DNA of 64,000 nt, from contig NW_025920104.1 of the NCBI RefSeq assembly GCF_902686445.1, positions 744,001 to 808,000 on the forward strand, written 5' to 3'. The notes beneath the pieces were generated by a model. The model was not told the DNA's origin. It ran no database searches and worked only from the letters and a program-made list of their open reading frames with translations. Of the stretch, positions 35,040 through 46,627 are shown piece after piece; within the stretch, counting starts at the first letter, position 1; each line of letters begins with the position of its first letter. This DNA is from Sciurus carolinensis. Lineage: Eukaryota; Chordata; Mammalia; Rodentia; Sciuridae. The position numbers were made by a program, and so were the translations under genes.

Positions 35040-38000
35040 AAAATCCATCGAATTATTAGAAAATAGTTTGAACATTTATACTCAAACTAGAAAATCTTGA
35101 AAATCTTGACAGATTATGAAAGGCCAGTGATCTACCCAAATTGAACCTTGAGGATACAGAAAACTTAAACCAATATGTGGTAATGAAATTGAAGCAGCTA
35201 TTTAAAGCCTTCCCCCCCCCAAAGAATCTCTGGACCAGATGGATGCTCAATCAAGCTCCCCTGGATCTTTAAAGAATAACTCTTGCCAATTCTCTTCAAA
35301 TTATTCCATAAAATAGAAAAAGATGGAACACTCCAAAGCCCATTTCATGAAGCCAGTGTCATTATCATCCTGATTCTAAAACTAGACAAAGATGCATTAA
35401 GGAAATAAAATTCCAGACCAATATCCCTAATGAACATGTATTCAAAAATAAAATATTGGCAAACCACCTTTAAGAACACATCAAAAAGATACCATGATCA
35501 AAAGGACATAATCCCAGCAAAGATGGTTCAACATATGTAAATCAATCAATTCAATTCACACTTACATAGAGTTAATGATCACAATCATGGAATTATGTCA
35601 AAAGATACAGAAAATGCATTGAACAAAGGCCAGCACCCACTCAGGTTTAAAACACTAGAGAAACTAGGGGTAAAAGAAATATCCCTCAATATTATCAATG
35701 TAGTACATGAAAACCCCAAAGTCAATATCACACTAAATGGAGAAAAACTGAAAGCAGTTTCTCTAAAATCTGGAACAAGACCAGTACATCCAGTGTCATC
35801 ATTCCTACTCTGCATAATCCTTTAAATTCTAGTCAGAGCTATAAGACAAGAGAAGGAAAGTAAAGGAATGCACAAAGGAAAAGGAAAAGTCAAATTATCT
35901 CTGCTTGTTGATGACATTATTCCCTATTTAGAGACTCCAAAAGCCGCACCAGAAGAGCTGATAATCAAATGTAGCAAAATAGCTAGATACAATTACAACA
36001 TATATAAAAGCCTTTCCTGTACTCCAATGATGAATCTTCTGAAACACATTAGAAAAGTCATCATCCTCTTGTATTTCACGACCTCTGACCAAGTAGTGAC
36101 AGTGACACGCTGGTGGTATACCTGTATATGTTAGTTTAGCATTTTCTGCATTGTGTTAGAGTGAAATGGATGTCAGGTTGTCGCTTACACAAATTTTTAA
36201 TATAAAATCTTTTATCAAGGGAGCATCTTTGGACTCTTTTTAAAACCGTCTGAACCATGACTTGGAGCTGGCAGAGCAGGCTGTGGCTGAGGACTTCAGC
36301 ACAGCCATCCACATCACTGTTGAAGAAATTACAATTTACATCCATTCCAAGTTGTAAATGCTAGTCTTTTTTTTTCCAATAAAAAGATCATTAACTTGGA
36401 AAAAAAGTCATCCTATTCACAATAACCTCAAGTAAAATCTTAGAAATAATTCTGACCAAGGACCTGAAAGATCTCTACAGTGAAAAAAATAGAATGCTAA
36501 AGAAAGTAATTGAAGAAGAATTTAGAAGATGGAAAGACCTCCAATGCTGTCCATGGACAGAATTTTATCAAAATTGCCACATTACCAAAGGCATTACAGA
36601 TTTAATGCAATTTCTGTCAAAATACCAATGACATTCTTCACAGAACCAGGAAAGACAGTTCTAAAATTCATTTGAAAGAATAAGAGACCCAGAAGAGCTG
36701 GAGTACTCCAGAGCAGGAAGAGCAAAACTGGAGGTGTCACAACATGGAACCTCAACTTAATACTACAGCGCTAACAAGAACATCAGGGTAAGTGACACCA
36801 AAACAGACATGAAGATCAATGGAATAGAAAACAGCTACTCTCATCTGATACTCTACCAAGTTGCCAAAACACATCCAGCACAAAGGAAAAGCCTTTTAAA
36901 CAAATGGTGCTGGGAAAAGTGAATATCCATATGTAGAAGAATGAAACTTGAACCCTAAGGCTCTTAGCCTGAATAAAAGTAAATCCAAAGTGAATCAAAC
37001 ACCCAGGAATTAGAATATCAAATCTTTAACAGCTGAAAGAAAATGTAGGCTCGGCACTCTAAAATACTGGCAGATACATCAACTTTTGTAGAATGACTAC
37101 TAAAGTATTAGAAATAAAACAAAGAATCAGTAAGAAGGATGACTTCAAATTAGAGGTTCTTCATGCAAAATGAGAAAAGAGCTTGAAGAGAGTCCACGGA
37201 ATGGGAGATCATTGCCACCTGTTTCTCACATATGGAATCAATGCCCAAAATATATAAAGAGCTCAAAAAATTTAACATCAAAACCCTGACAATCCAATTA
37301 ATAAATAGACAAAAGAGTTAAGAACTAAAAATAGATACTAATCTAAAAAGGAAATACAAGTGGTCAATAAATACATGAAATAAAATGTCCAACATCCCTA
37401 GCTATTGGGGAAATCAAAACACACTCAGATTTCATCTCCTTCTAGTCAGAATGGCAATTATCAAGAATATAATGCTAATAAATGTTGACAAGGATGTGGA
37501 GGAAAAGGTACACTTATTCTTTGTTGATAGGACTTCAAATTAGTACAACCACTTTGCAAAGAAATATGCAGATTCCTCAATAAATGGGAAATAAATCCAC
37601 CATGATGCAGCTATCCCACATCTTGGTTTACAGCCAAAGATCTAAAATCTATACACTGTAGGGATATGGCACATCGATGTTTCTAACAGTACAATTTACA
37701 ATAGTCAAGATGTGGAAGTAACCTAGCTGCTGTTCAACAGAGAAATGTATGAAGAAAATGTGGTATGTACACACAATGGAGTTTTACTCAGCCATTAACA
37801 ATAAAATAATGGAATTTGCTGGTAAATGGCTAGAATTGAAGAACATCATAGTAAGAGATAAGACAGACCCAGACATTCAAGGTTTGAATATTTTCTCTGA
37901 TATGCAGAAGCTAGGTGAAAATAAGTATGCAGCATCAGAGGAGGGAAATTTCATGATAACACAAGAGAGATCAGTGAGGTAGAGGAAAAAGTTTGAGGGC

Positions 38001-38290
38001 CAAAAAAGAGGCATGGAAAAAGTGAAGAACAGTAGAATGAATCTGATCAAACTGTGCTACATACATGGATGAATATACCACAGTGAATTTATATGCACAA
38101 GGCACTCATTAAAAAAAAAAACCTATAAAAAATAGAACTATCATTAAAGGAAAAGGAATAGGGGGAGGGAGTAACAAAGGGAAAGGAAAAGTACGGGAGT
38201 TGAAATGGAGTAAATTTTACTCCATACTTGTATAATTATGTCAAAATGAACTGCAATATTTCCTGCATTTAAAATAAACTAATAACAAAT
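35040..38290 (+). mobile_element. Old 5'-truncated L1, interrupted
   Basis: L1 ORF2 sequence starts just before the reverse transcriptase, runs through a VDDIIPY block (35868-36134 frame; an Ala-to-Val change before the Asp pair) and the C-terminal region, and ends in a G-rich 3'UTR. Frames are short and full of stops. It is interrupted at 36063-36402 by a retrocopy that is flanked by a duplication of L1 sequence. Confidence 0.85.
36053..36412 (+). pseudogene. 340-bp retrocopied 3'UTR with TSD
   Basis: The insert 36063-36402 is bounded by the 10-bp repeat AAAAGTCATC at 36053-36062 and 36403-36412. It carries AATAAA at 36378-36383 and a short A-run at its 3' end, and it splits a continuous L1 sequence. 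These are the marks of L1-mediated insertion of a 5'-truncated polyadenylated mRNA. I do not recognise the parent transcript. The part at 36250-36350 (AGCTGGCAGAGCAGGCTGTG and onward) might be the end of a coding region. Confidence 0.82.
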
Positions 38291-38294
38291 AATT

Positions 38295-39300
38295 ACCCCC
38301 CAAATGAAATAATCATCTTACCAGATGTTTCAGATACTGTTACATTATATCTCAAATTAAGTTTTATAAAACTAATGGTGCCTAAAGCTAGCAAAGTAGG
38401 CATCACAGATAATAGAATTTCAGCATCTATGGTGCCTTTATACATTTAGATTAGTCATTTATAGCAAACTGAGCAGATGTGAGTGAGAGAATAATAAGTA
38501 TCTGAATGTTAGGCAAAAACACAAAATTTACATTTGAAAATTTCCACAAAATGTATAAACTTCTGCATGCTATGCAACATTTATTTTTGAAGTGGTAATA
38601 ATTTTACAGTTCCTGTTGCTTGTTTTCTCTAGCACAGGTTTTAAATGAGAACAGTATTATATTCTAGAGAAAATGAAAAATATCAATGTAAAAATGTGAA
38701 GTGAAAGATAAGTTTAAAGTGATATACTTTTTACTGAAGTTAATTTTTCTGCAAACTTTCTAAGCTCAGTGATCATTATTATTATAAGAAAAACTTTATC
38801 TTTAAAGGTATGAATGGTAAATAGACTTTTTTGAGATATTTAATACTGTCACAAATACCTAATTTGTGTGAAGCAGCAAATACAAGTAACTATAATATAA
38901 TAAATTTTATTAACATAAACAAGTGATGTGTAAGATTTGGTTCAAGGGTTGTAGTTTGCAAACTCCTGGTTTAGATCACGTTACATATGAAGTTGTTAGA
39001 TAGGCAGTTTTAGGAATTATTTGTGATCCTTCATTCAGAAACATGCAACTGTAAGCATGTACCAATTTAATGTTTACACAAAAACAATTGAGGAATGTAC
39101 TAGAAAATTTTTAAAATGACCAACTTGATTAATGTGGCTGTAGAGTTCAAAAGAGTCAAAAAACTACAGTAGAATAATAATAAAAGGAAAAAGTGAACAA
39201 TGGAGTTATTCACTTAAAATATTTTTTGTCATAAACTCAAAAAGTAATAATTCAGATAATAACAAAACAATAGAAAAACCTTTTACAAAAATAAAGAATA
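38295..39300. other. Unassigned AT-rich DNA
   Basis: Nothing is recognisable here. There is no open frame of interest. Confidence 0.45.
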
Positions 39301-39305
39301 AGCAA

Positions 39306-39508
39306 GTTGGGCATGGTGGCACATGGACTTGGGAGGCTGAGGCGAGAGGATTCCAAGTTTGAAGCCAACCTTAGCAATTACCAAGGGCCTACACAATTTA
39401 GCCAGGCCCTGTCTCTCAATAAGATAAAAAGACCTGGGGATTATGCCTCAGGGGTTAAGCTCCACTGGGTTCAATCCCTGGAACAACAACAATAAATAAA
39501 AATAAGCA
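39306..39508 (+). mobile_element. Dimeric B1-ID SINE
   Basis: GTTGGGCATGGTGGCACATG and TTAGCCAGGCCCTGTCTCTC (7SL half) are followed by CTGGGGATTATGCCTCAGG and CTGGGTTCAATCCCTGGAAC (ID half), with a CAA-rich tail. Confidence 0.87.
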
Positions 39509-39647
39509 AACATACTTAGCCATATGATCCTTCCAGATTCTAGTCCAGGTTGTAAAATGCTTGGAGGCCATCACTTCCATTTTTATAAGACTAAACTTTG
39601 AACCAACTGGTGGCAACTCTTCCTAGAGCCATTAGCCAACTAATTTC

Positions 39648-39685
39648 ATATATATATATATGAAATTATATATATATATATATAA
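39648..39685. repeat. (TA)n palindromic microsatellite
   Basis: Two TA runs flank TGAAAT, so the stretch is nearly palindromic. Confidence 0.85.
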
Positions 39686-41120
39686 ACTATATTTTACACA
39701 AGTGAATCTAGTATACAAAAACTATTTCATCAAAAGTAAGAAAATATACATTCTTCTTGAAGGCACACAACGTCATTCTCCAGAAGAGATCATATTTTAG
39801 TTTACAAAACAAGTTTTAAGACACTTAAGAATATTGAAATCATATTAGGTATCATATCTGAGCACACTGACATGAAATTAAAAATAAATAGCAGGAAAAT
39901 TCACTAATACATGGAAAACAAACCACATGCTCCTAAACAACCAATGGATCAAAGGAAATTTTTAAAAAATAAAGCATGAGTTGAACATATTTAGAAATAC
40001 CATACCAAAATTAGTAGGTTGCAGTAAAAGAAAATCCATGTAACAGGCAAGTTTATAGCCATTTTTGATTACATCAATAAAGATAGAGGGCCTGGTATAA
40101 ACAACCTGGTAATATACCTGATGGTACTAAAAAAAAAGAAATTGAAGTCAAAGAATATAGAAAAAAGCAAAGAACCAAAGCAGAAATAAGTGAAATAATG
40201 ACTGATAAACCAATGGAAACAAATTTTAAAAACTCAAGAGTTTGTTTTTTCTTTTTAAGAAGATAAATTTTAAAAAAGCAAACCTTAAGTCAGACAATAT
40301 AATGAAAAAAAGATGACTGAAATACAATAAAAAGAGTAGACACTAAAATTGATATCATAGAAATACAAGGTATAATAGAAAGTACCATGAAGATAACCTA
40401 GAATGAATGGGTAAATTCCACAATACAAATAACCTTCCCAGACCGAATCATTAAGAAAAAATCAGAACATACCAACAAGAAGGAGATTGGATCTGTAGTA
40501 GAAAGAATCTCATCAAACAAATGCCCAGGATTTGATGGCTTTCTTACTGTCCTCTAACAAATGTTCAAGGAATACCATTTCCTTCTCAAAATGTTAAAAA
40601 AAAAATAAGGGGAGGAAATATTTCCCAAATGATATTACCAGACTATCATTACCCTAATACCAAAACCACATGAGATTAAAATATCAAAGACCAGTAACTC
40701 TGATGAACGACATAAGAAAAATGAAAGTACACAAACCATTGTGATCACATCCACAAATACACAAGAGGAATTCAACAATATTAAACATACTTCCTTGATT
40801 AAAAAATAGACTTTCAACAAACTAGATATATAAGGAATGAAACTAAATAATGAACGTGTATGACAAAAATCAAGCTAACAAAATGCTGAAATAGGGAAAA
40901 GTTAAATATTTTCCTCTATTATTAGTTAATAAGAGAGGATGCTCAATCTTACCAAATTTATCAACATATTCCAGGAAGGCCTAGTAAGCAATTAGGCACA
41001 AAAGAAAGAAAAAAATTAAGAAGGGCCTGGGTGTGGGGATACATCAGGTTGAAAATAAAAACAAGTTAAGCTGTCCTTAATGGCAGATGACATATGTTAT
41101 ATCTAAAATACTCTAAAGAC

Positions 41121-41150
<30 letters not shown>
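41121..41150. repeat. (CA)n microsatellite
   Basis: About fourteen CA units lie within the ancient L1. Confidence 0.95.
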
Positions 41151-41153
<3 letters not shown>

Positions 41154-41756
41154 AAAGAACTATTATCTTTTATGCTGCAGGATATGAAATCAACATATAA
41201 AAGTTGCATTTCTATACACTAACAAGGAACTACTTGAAAAATAAAATACAATGCCACTTATGATAGATACAAAAAATACTTTAAAAATCTCCATAAAAAT
41301 TCCAGGGACAAAAAAAAATCCTACAAATCACAAGGAACCACAAAGGTCTTCAAATATCTAAAACAATCTTGAGCAAAACCAAATCTGGACACATCGTACT
41401 ACTTGAATAAAACCTTAGAGATAAAAGTAGTAATTAACACAGGATGGTAACAGCATAAAAATAGATAAAAAGGCAAATGGAATGAAAGTCCAGAAAAATA
41501 ATCCATGCACTTGCAGTCAATAAGTTTTCACAAGTGCTGAGAATACACAATGAGGAAAAGTCTGTCTCTTTAATAAATGGTAATACCTGGAAATCTAGCT
41601 CACTAAATACAGAAAAATTAAGTTACACTGTTTCCAAATCATATATAAATAAAAGTCAGTACAGGACAAATTAAAAACTTAAATGTAATTATTAAAGCTG
41701 TGAATATACTTGAAGAAAAAAGGGGAAAAACCCTCTCCAGCATTTAAAAATATTTT

Positions 41757-41858
41757 TAAACCTTTATTTTACTTATTTATTCTTGATGTGGTGCTGAGGA
41801 TAGAACCCAGGGACTCCACATGTCCAGTTTTCTATCACTTAGCCACACCCTCAGCCCT
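41757..41858 (-). mobile_element. ID SINE, inverted
   Basis: GTGGTGCTGAGGATAGAACC, then TCTATCACTTAGCCACACCC is the complement of an ID element with a T-rich tail complement on its left. It is inserted in the ancient L1. Confidence 0.8.
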
Positions 41859-42889
41859 CCCTGACATTTTTAGGAGTTGATTTTTTTAAATATATAAATC
41901 TAAAGCACAACCACCAAAGCAAAACTAGGCAAATGAAATTGTATCCACCTAAGAAACTTCAGTAAAACAAAGAAGGGAAAGACCAAGAGAAGGAAAATTC
42001 AACCCACCAAAAGTTAGAAAGCGCTTGCAAGACTTAAATGGAACATGTTGTTAATAGCTCAACTGAACAACTCATCAGTAAGAAAAAAAAAGGCAATTAA
42101 ACAATAACAGTGAACCTGAATAAATATTTTTCAAAAGAAGACAAACAAATGGCCATTAAATATTATGAAAAAAAATGTTCAACATCCCTGATCATCAAGT
42201 AAATGCAAATTAAAATCACAATGAAATATCACACAGATAGTAGCTTACCTACTACGAAAGGACAAAAATTAAATGTTATTGAGGATACAGAGAAAAAGAA
42301 GCCCTTGTACATTGTTGGTAGTAATATAAATTGGTACAGACCATTAGGGGAAAAAGTATACTAGTTCCTGAAAATATGGGAAACAGAACTATCAATTGAT
42401 CTAGTTATCTCACTCCTGAATATGTAGGTCAATGAATATAAAATGTCTATGCCAAAAGATGTATCTATGCTTTCATGTTTATTGCAGCACTATTCACAAT
42501 CTAAGTGTCCATCAAAAGATGAATCGATAAATAAATGATAGTATATATACACAGTGGAATACTAGTAAGGCCTAAAAAAAAAAAAAAAAAAAAAAACTTC
42601 CCTTTTTAACAACATAGATAAATCTCAAGGACATTTCATTAAATAAGCCAGGCATAGAAAAATATGCACTGTGTGATCTCAACTCATGTTTAACAAACAT
42701 AAATAATTAGAAGCCACAGAAGCAGAGAGAATCGTGTTCACCGAGTATTAGGGCAGGGGAGTGGGGGGATGGGATTTGGTATAAATTGGTCAATGGCTAG
42801 AAAATCCAGGATAGCTAGGGGGAATAAATTCATGAGATGAACAATGCGGTGACTGCAGTCAATAACCATGTACTCTTAAAAATCACGAA

Positions 42890-43140
42890 GAAGTCCGTGG
42901 TGGCGGAGCGGCAGTCGCCTGCGCCCTTCCACGACTGCAGGAGCTGTATCCCGACACCCAGCGGAAGTGCCTGCAGAGGAGCCAGGATGCTGCCCCTGCC
43001 GGCGCCCTGCCTCAGCCCACCGGGCTCCCAGGCCGGCAGCACTGGCCTCCTGAAGTGTCAGGATGTCTGAACCGAAGGCGGTGATCAGGAAGGCAGACCT
43101 CTTTATGAGGACATGCAACAAGAAGTCGCCTCATTTCCGT
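42890..43140. other. GC-rich island, possible retrocopy fragment
   Basis: About 250 bp of GC-rich, CpG-containing sequence (GTCCGTGGTGGCGGAGCGGC onward) sits abruptly in AT-rich DNA. Short open frames exist on both strands (42837-43070 plus, 42876-43121 minus), but none shows a domain I know. It may be a 5' fragment of a processed transcript or a repeat-associated CpG segment. I do not assign a gene. Confidence 0.45.
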
Positions 43141-43159
43141 TTGTGTATAAAACACTTCT

Positions 43160-44007
43160 CCCTTTTGTGGTCCAAAATTATTATTTTCATAATGCTGTAT
43201 TCCACCTACTGGGTCTAAGTTAATTATTTTCTCCTCAACATCATCCTTTACTTTTAATTTTAATGAGGATATGCATGGGAGAAATTATTCATAACTCTAT
43301 AGGTACAAACTCATTCATATGTGTAAATTCATTCATATTTTTAAAACATATTAATATTTATTGAATCTTATTAAGACCAGGAAGGGCTCCCTATACTTGC
43401 AGCCAGTACAGAAAGTCATTAAGGATTGATAGGTTGTTACATAAACAAAAGTCTATTGTGTGTAGGTCAATAAAACAAAGGTAAGTGTTTATACTATTAA
43501 ATTAAATACTGTATTAATTAAATTTATACTGTAAATTAAAAACAATAAACAGTGGCAGCAGCATAAATTCACTCATTGATAAACAGTATATATTATTATG
43601 CACATGTATATTTGATGTGATATTTTAATAAGGTACAAAATTTCCAGTTAAACGTATTTTCTTTTGAATTTTAAATATCACTAAACTGCTATCATATACA
43701 TAGCAAAAACAAAAAAAATTTCACAGCACATCTGATTTTATAAATAATATTCCTAGAAATATGTTCTGTGATATAAAATGTATAATAAAGAATAAAATTG
43801 AAAAGATTTATGATTCAGTAAAAGTTAAAAAATCTGAATGGAACAGAAATGAAATATTATTTATCAGTCTTAGAACTACCCAAAAATGGCCAATGAAGGA
43901 TGTTTGAAAAAAATAAAATTACATAAAAAGGGGAAACAAGACACTGAAATGAAAAGATAAAGAGAAAAATAAGCTCAAAGTAGGTGGATAAGCAACAGTG
44001 AAGCACT

Positions 44008-44043
<36 letters not shown>

Positions 44044-45530
44044 TGTTATGATTAAATAACTAATAAATTTCATTTAGAATTGAAAACTCAAAAATATGGC
44101 AGATAAAAGTTAAATGTTGGATGCAAAATAAAATTCTATTTATACATAGCTAAAAAATTTAAAATTTGTTAATAACTGATATATAACTTCTCAGAAAATA
44201 AAATGGAGAAGCGAACTGTTTTAAACATTCAGGACATAAATTAAAGGAAATAATATTGAATAAAGAAAATGACTTGATTTCTACTCAAATTTTTACTCAA
44301 ATTTTTCTCTATTTATGCAGAATCAGCTCTTCGAATCCTCTCAATTACCTTCAAAACCAAGACTTTTCATGAATTCAATAATTGTCCTTAGAGAATAATA
44401 TTCCTTAGTTCACATGGAATTAAAAATATGAGAATTAAATTTAAAGTTTCCTATGATGAAGTTTCATCTCTTCTATGTTTGGTATTGTTTCTGGGAGTTT
44501 GATATTTACTTATTTAATTCTTTCTCACTAACACTGTGATACCCCCTCCTTTCCAATCCTAATTTCAGCAAAATAAAATCATCCTCTGAGCCATGTATTT
44601 TTCTTATTTTGCCACTTTTCTCCCTCAAACACCTGTTCCCTATTTTCCCCTCAAATAATTACAGAAATAGCTACTTGCACACATGTTCAATTCTACTCCT
44701 TTACTCTTTAAACTTTAATCAGCATCTCTCCACTAAAATTTTTGTGGCTCAAATTTCTAGAGGACACGTTTTCGTTTCTGCACCTAAACCCAAGACATTG
44801 TTATACTCTTCTTTATCAACTAAAGCACTCTCTACTACATTTCTATATTAATATGTTCAATCTTTCTGCTAAAACTCACTCAATTCATTAGTTAGAGAAT
44901 TCCTAATTTATCTTTTAATTCATGTGCACAACCAATCTACAAGCACTTTACAGTTGTAAGACCACTAGAAAGTATCTCAATATTGTTATTTTTGTGTATT
45001 TGTGCCCAGATTCTTCGTTGGGCTAACCACAAATTCCTTCCACTCAACTCTCCACTGTCACACCAAACCTAACTCTCAAACCACCTGAATAAGTATTACA
45101 GTCATCTGTTCCCCTTACTGATCAACCTTTACCTCATTTCCTTCTGCTCTGAGAACAAAATCTGAATTTATTAGCTTTCTTACATTATGTTAATGATGAG
45201 GCCCTTTCAAATATTGTTTCTTTTAAGATGAAAAAGAACACCAAACCAATGAATCTATGATCTAGTCTGAAATATGCAACCTACATTAAACTCTACCACG
45301 AGATTATCTGGTATTCCATGAAAAGTAGATTCTGGCATTGCTTCAAAAGCTTCATTATTCAACCTTCCATATCAACAAGTCTCATTTTCATTGGTACGTG
45401 TGAATAAGTACACATACCTCTCTAAAATGTTCCTGTGGTGAAAGGAGAGCTTCTTCCTTCCATCAGCGGGTTCCATGGAAGTGGCAAACCTGGGCAGCCA
45501 AGCAGCTCTTAATAGCAGAACTCAGAAGCT
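43160..45530. other. Unassigned AT-rich DNA
   Basis: There is no gene. It contains a (TA)n tract at 44010-44041. The last 100 bp before the provirus is less AT-rich and may belong to an older element split by the provirus. Confidence 0.45.
44010..44041. repeat. (TA)n microsatellite
   Basis: Sixteen uninterrupted TA units are present. Confidence 0.95.
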
Positions 45531-45539
45531 CACGGCCAA

Positions 45540-45545
45540 TTTTCT
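45540..45545. repeat. Proviral TSD, left copy
   Basis: TTTTCT lies directly before the 5' LTR and is repeated exactly at 54568-54573 after the 3' LTR. A 6-bp duplication is usual for betaretroviral integrase. Confidence 0.93.
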
Positions 45546-46475
45546 TGCGGGGGCGTCCGGAATTCCATCCAGTGCTTGACAAAGATCCTCTGGAGGATGA
45601 TTGCAAAGGCTCATCCTAAAAGGAATTGCCGGATGTTTTGCTCCGGAGCATGGTGTTTTCTCTGCTGTGTTTTTCTGATAATATATTACTCATTTCAGTC
45701 TGAACGGATTGCTTAAGGGGATGAAGGGAATACAACAAAAATTCCAGAAAATATTACCTACAATCTGAAAAACAATGGGTCTTTACCATTAACAAAATTA
45801 AAAATAATTTTGCAACCGTGCAATGAGTCTCTGAAAGCCTCTGGAGAAAATAGTTATAAATCTGCCTTTCTCTCCAACAGGCTGGTTAAATTTTAACAAT
45901 GCTTTTGTTTATGTGTGGTAGTGAGGTAAGAGAATAAGGTTCCAAAACATTCCTTCCTTCCTACAAAAAATATGTCACCCCTATAATAAATGTTGGCACA
46001 CAATATCCATTGGCACCGCTGCCCTCCTGTAACCCTTAACTCAGCAATTTAGATATTAACCAGAGAGACCTAATAGAAATGGTCACATGAGATTACTTGT
46101 CTATCTGTTTAACCACGAGAATATTAAGAATAGTCTTAGGTCACATAGAGTTTAGATATTAAGGAAGTAAATATTGTATTAGCTCATCAATGTAGTTAGA
46201 TATTCTTAAAACAATTGTGATTAGGTAAGGATGATCTGTAAGGTTGTTGTTTTCTGCCTATGCTTTGAAAACTTCTTTAATATTAACCACAAGACTGCCA
46301 TTATAGCCTGAAGAAAACTGTATATAAACCCAGCCCTCCCCAGAATAAAGTGGGATTGATTGCACCAGAACTAGAGTCTGTGTCTTTCATTCTCCATCCA
46401 TCGCCGACGCTGTCTCCCCGCGCCCCGTTTACCGGTGTGGAACCCATGGACTCCTGCTAGGGCTGGACCCCGGCA
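45546..46475 (+). repeat. 5' LTR
   Basis: A 930-bp LTR starts with TGCGGGGGCG and ends with CCCCGGCA. U3 holds two short perfect palindromes near its start (ATCCTCTGGAGGAT at about 45587-45600 and GCTCCGGAGC at about 45640-45649). A TATA box (TATATAAA) is at 46321-46328 and AATAAA is at 46344-46349. The expected transcription start is therefore near 46350, with a short R and a U5 to 46475. The AATAAA lies in U3 just upstream of R, as in other retroviruses with very short R regions. Comparison with the 3' LTR shows isolated changes near 45745, 45902, 45967 and 46123, and a small cluster near 46106. Confidence 0.95.
46321..46328 (+). promoter_or_regulatory. Proviral TATA box
   Basis: TATATAAA sits in U3 about 25-30 bp before the inferred R start. 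The same element is at 54413-54420 in the 3' LTR. Confidence 0.8.
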
Positions 46476-46477
46476 AG

Positions 46478-46495
46478 TGGCGCCCAACGTGGGGC
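46478..46495 (+). other. Primer-binding site, tRNA-Lys1,2 type
   Basis: TGGCGCCCAACGTGGGGC starts two bases after the LTR end. It matches the 3' end of tRNA-Lys1,2, the primer used by Mason-Pfizer-type betaretroviruses. The two spacer bases (AG) agree with integrase trimming. Confidence 0.93.
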
Positions 46496-46627
46496 ACTCT
46501 GGTAAACCCCCCATTTATTATTAATTTCTTTCCTTTTCGAGACAGCTAGGATCCTGCCTGGGGTGCCGCGGACCCCTCGGTAGAGAAGGCCGAGAAAGGA
46601 TAGGCAGGGATAGAAAGAACAGCTACC
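46496..46627 (+). promoter_or_regulatory. Proviral leader with candidate splice donor
   Basis: The 132-bp leader lies between the primer site and gag. TCTGGTAAAC at about 46498-46507 and CGGTAGAG near 46578 are candidate 5' splice sites for env mRNA. Packaging signals are expected here, but I cannot define them by eye. Confidence 0.5.

Larger units (their letters stand above)
39840..42870 (+). mobile_element. Ancient L1 (ORF2 remnant and 3'UTR)
   Basis: A heavily decayed L1 runs from an ORF2 segment near 39840 through the C-terminal region (around 42160-42260, AAAAAAATGTTCAACATCCC and AATTAAAATCACAATGAAAT) to a 3'UTR near 42700-42870. It holds an inverted ID element at 41757-41858, a (CA)n at 41121-41150 and an A-run at 42577-42596. 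No frame exceeds about 60 codons. Confidence 0.75.
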
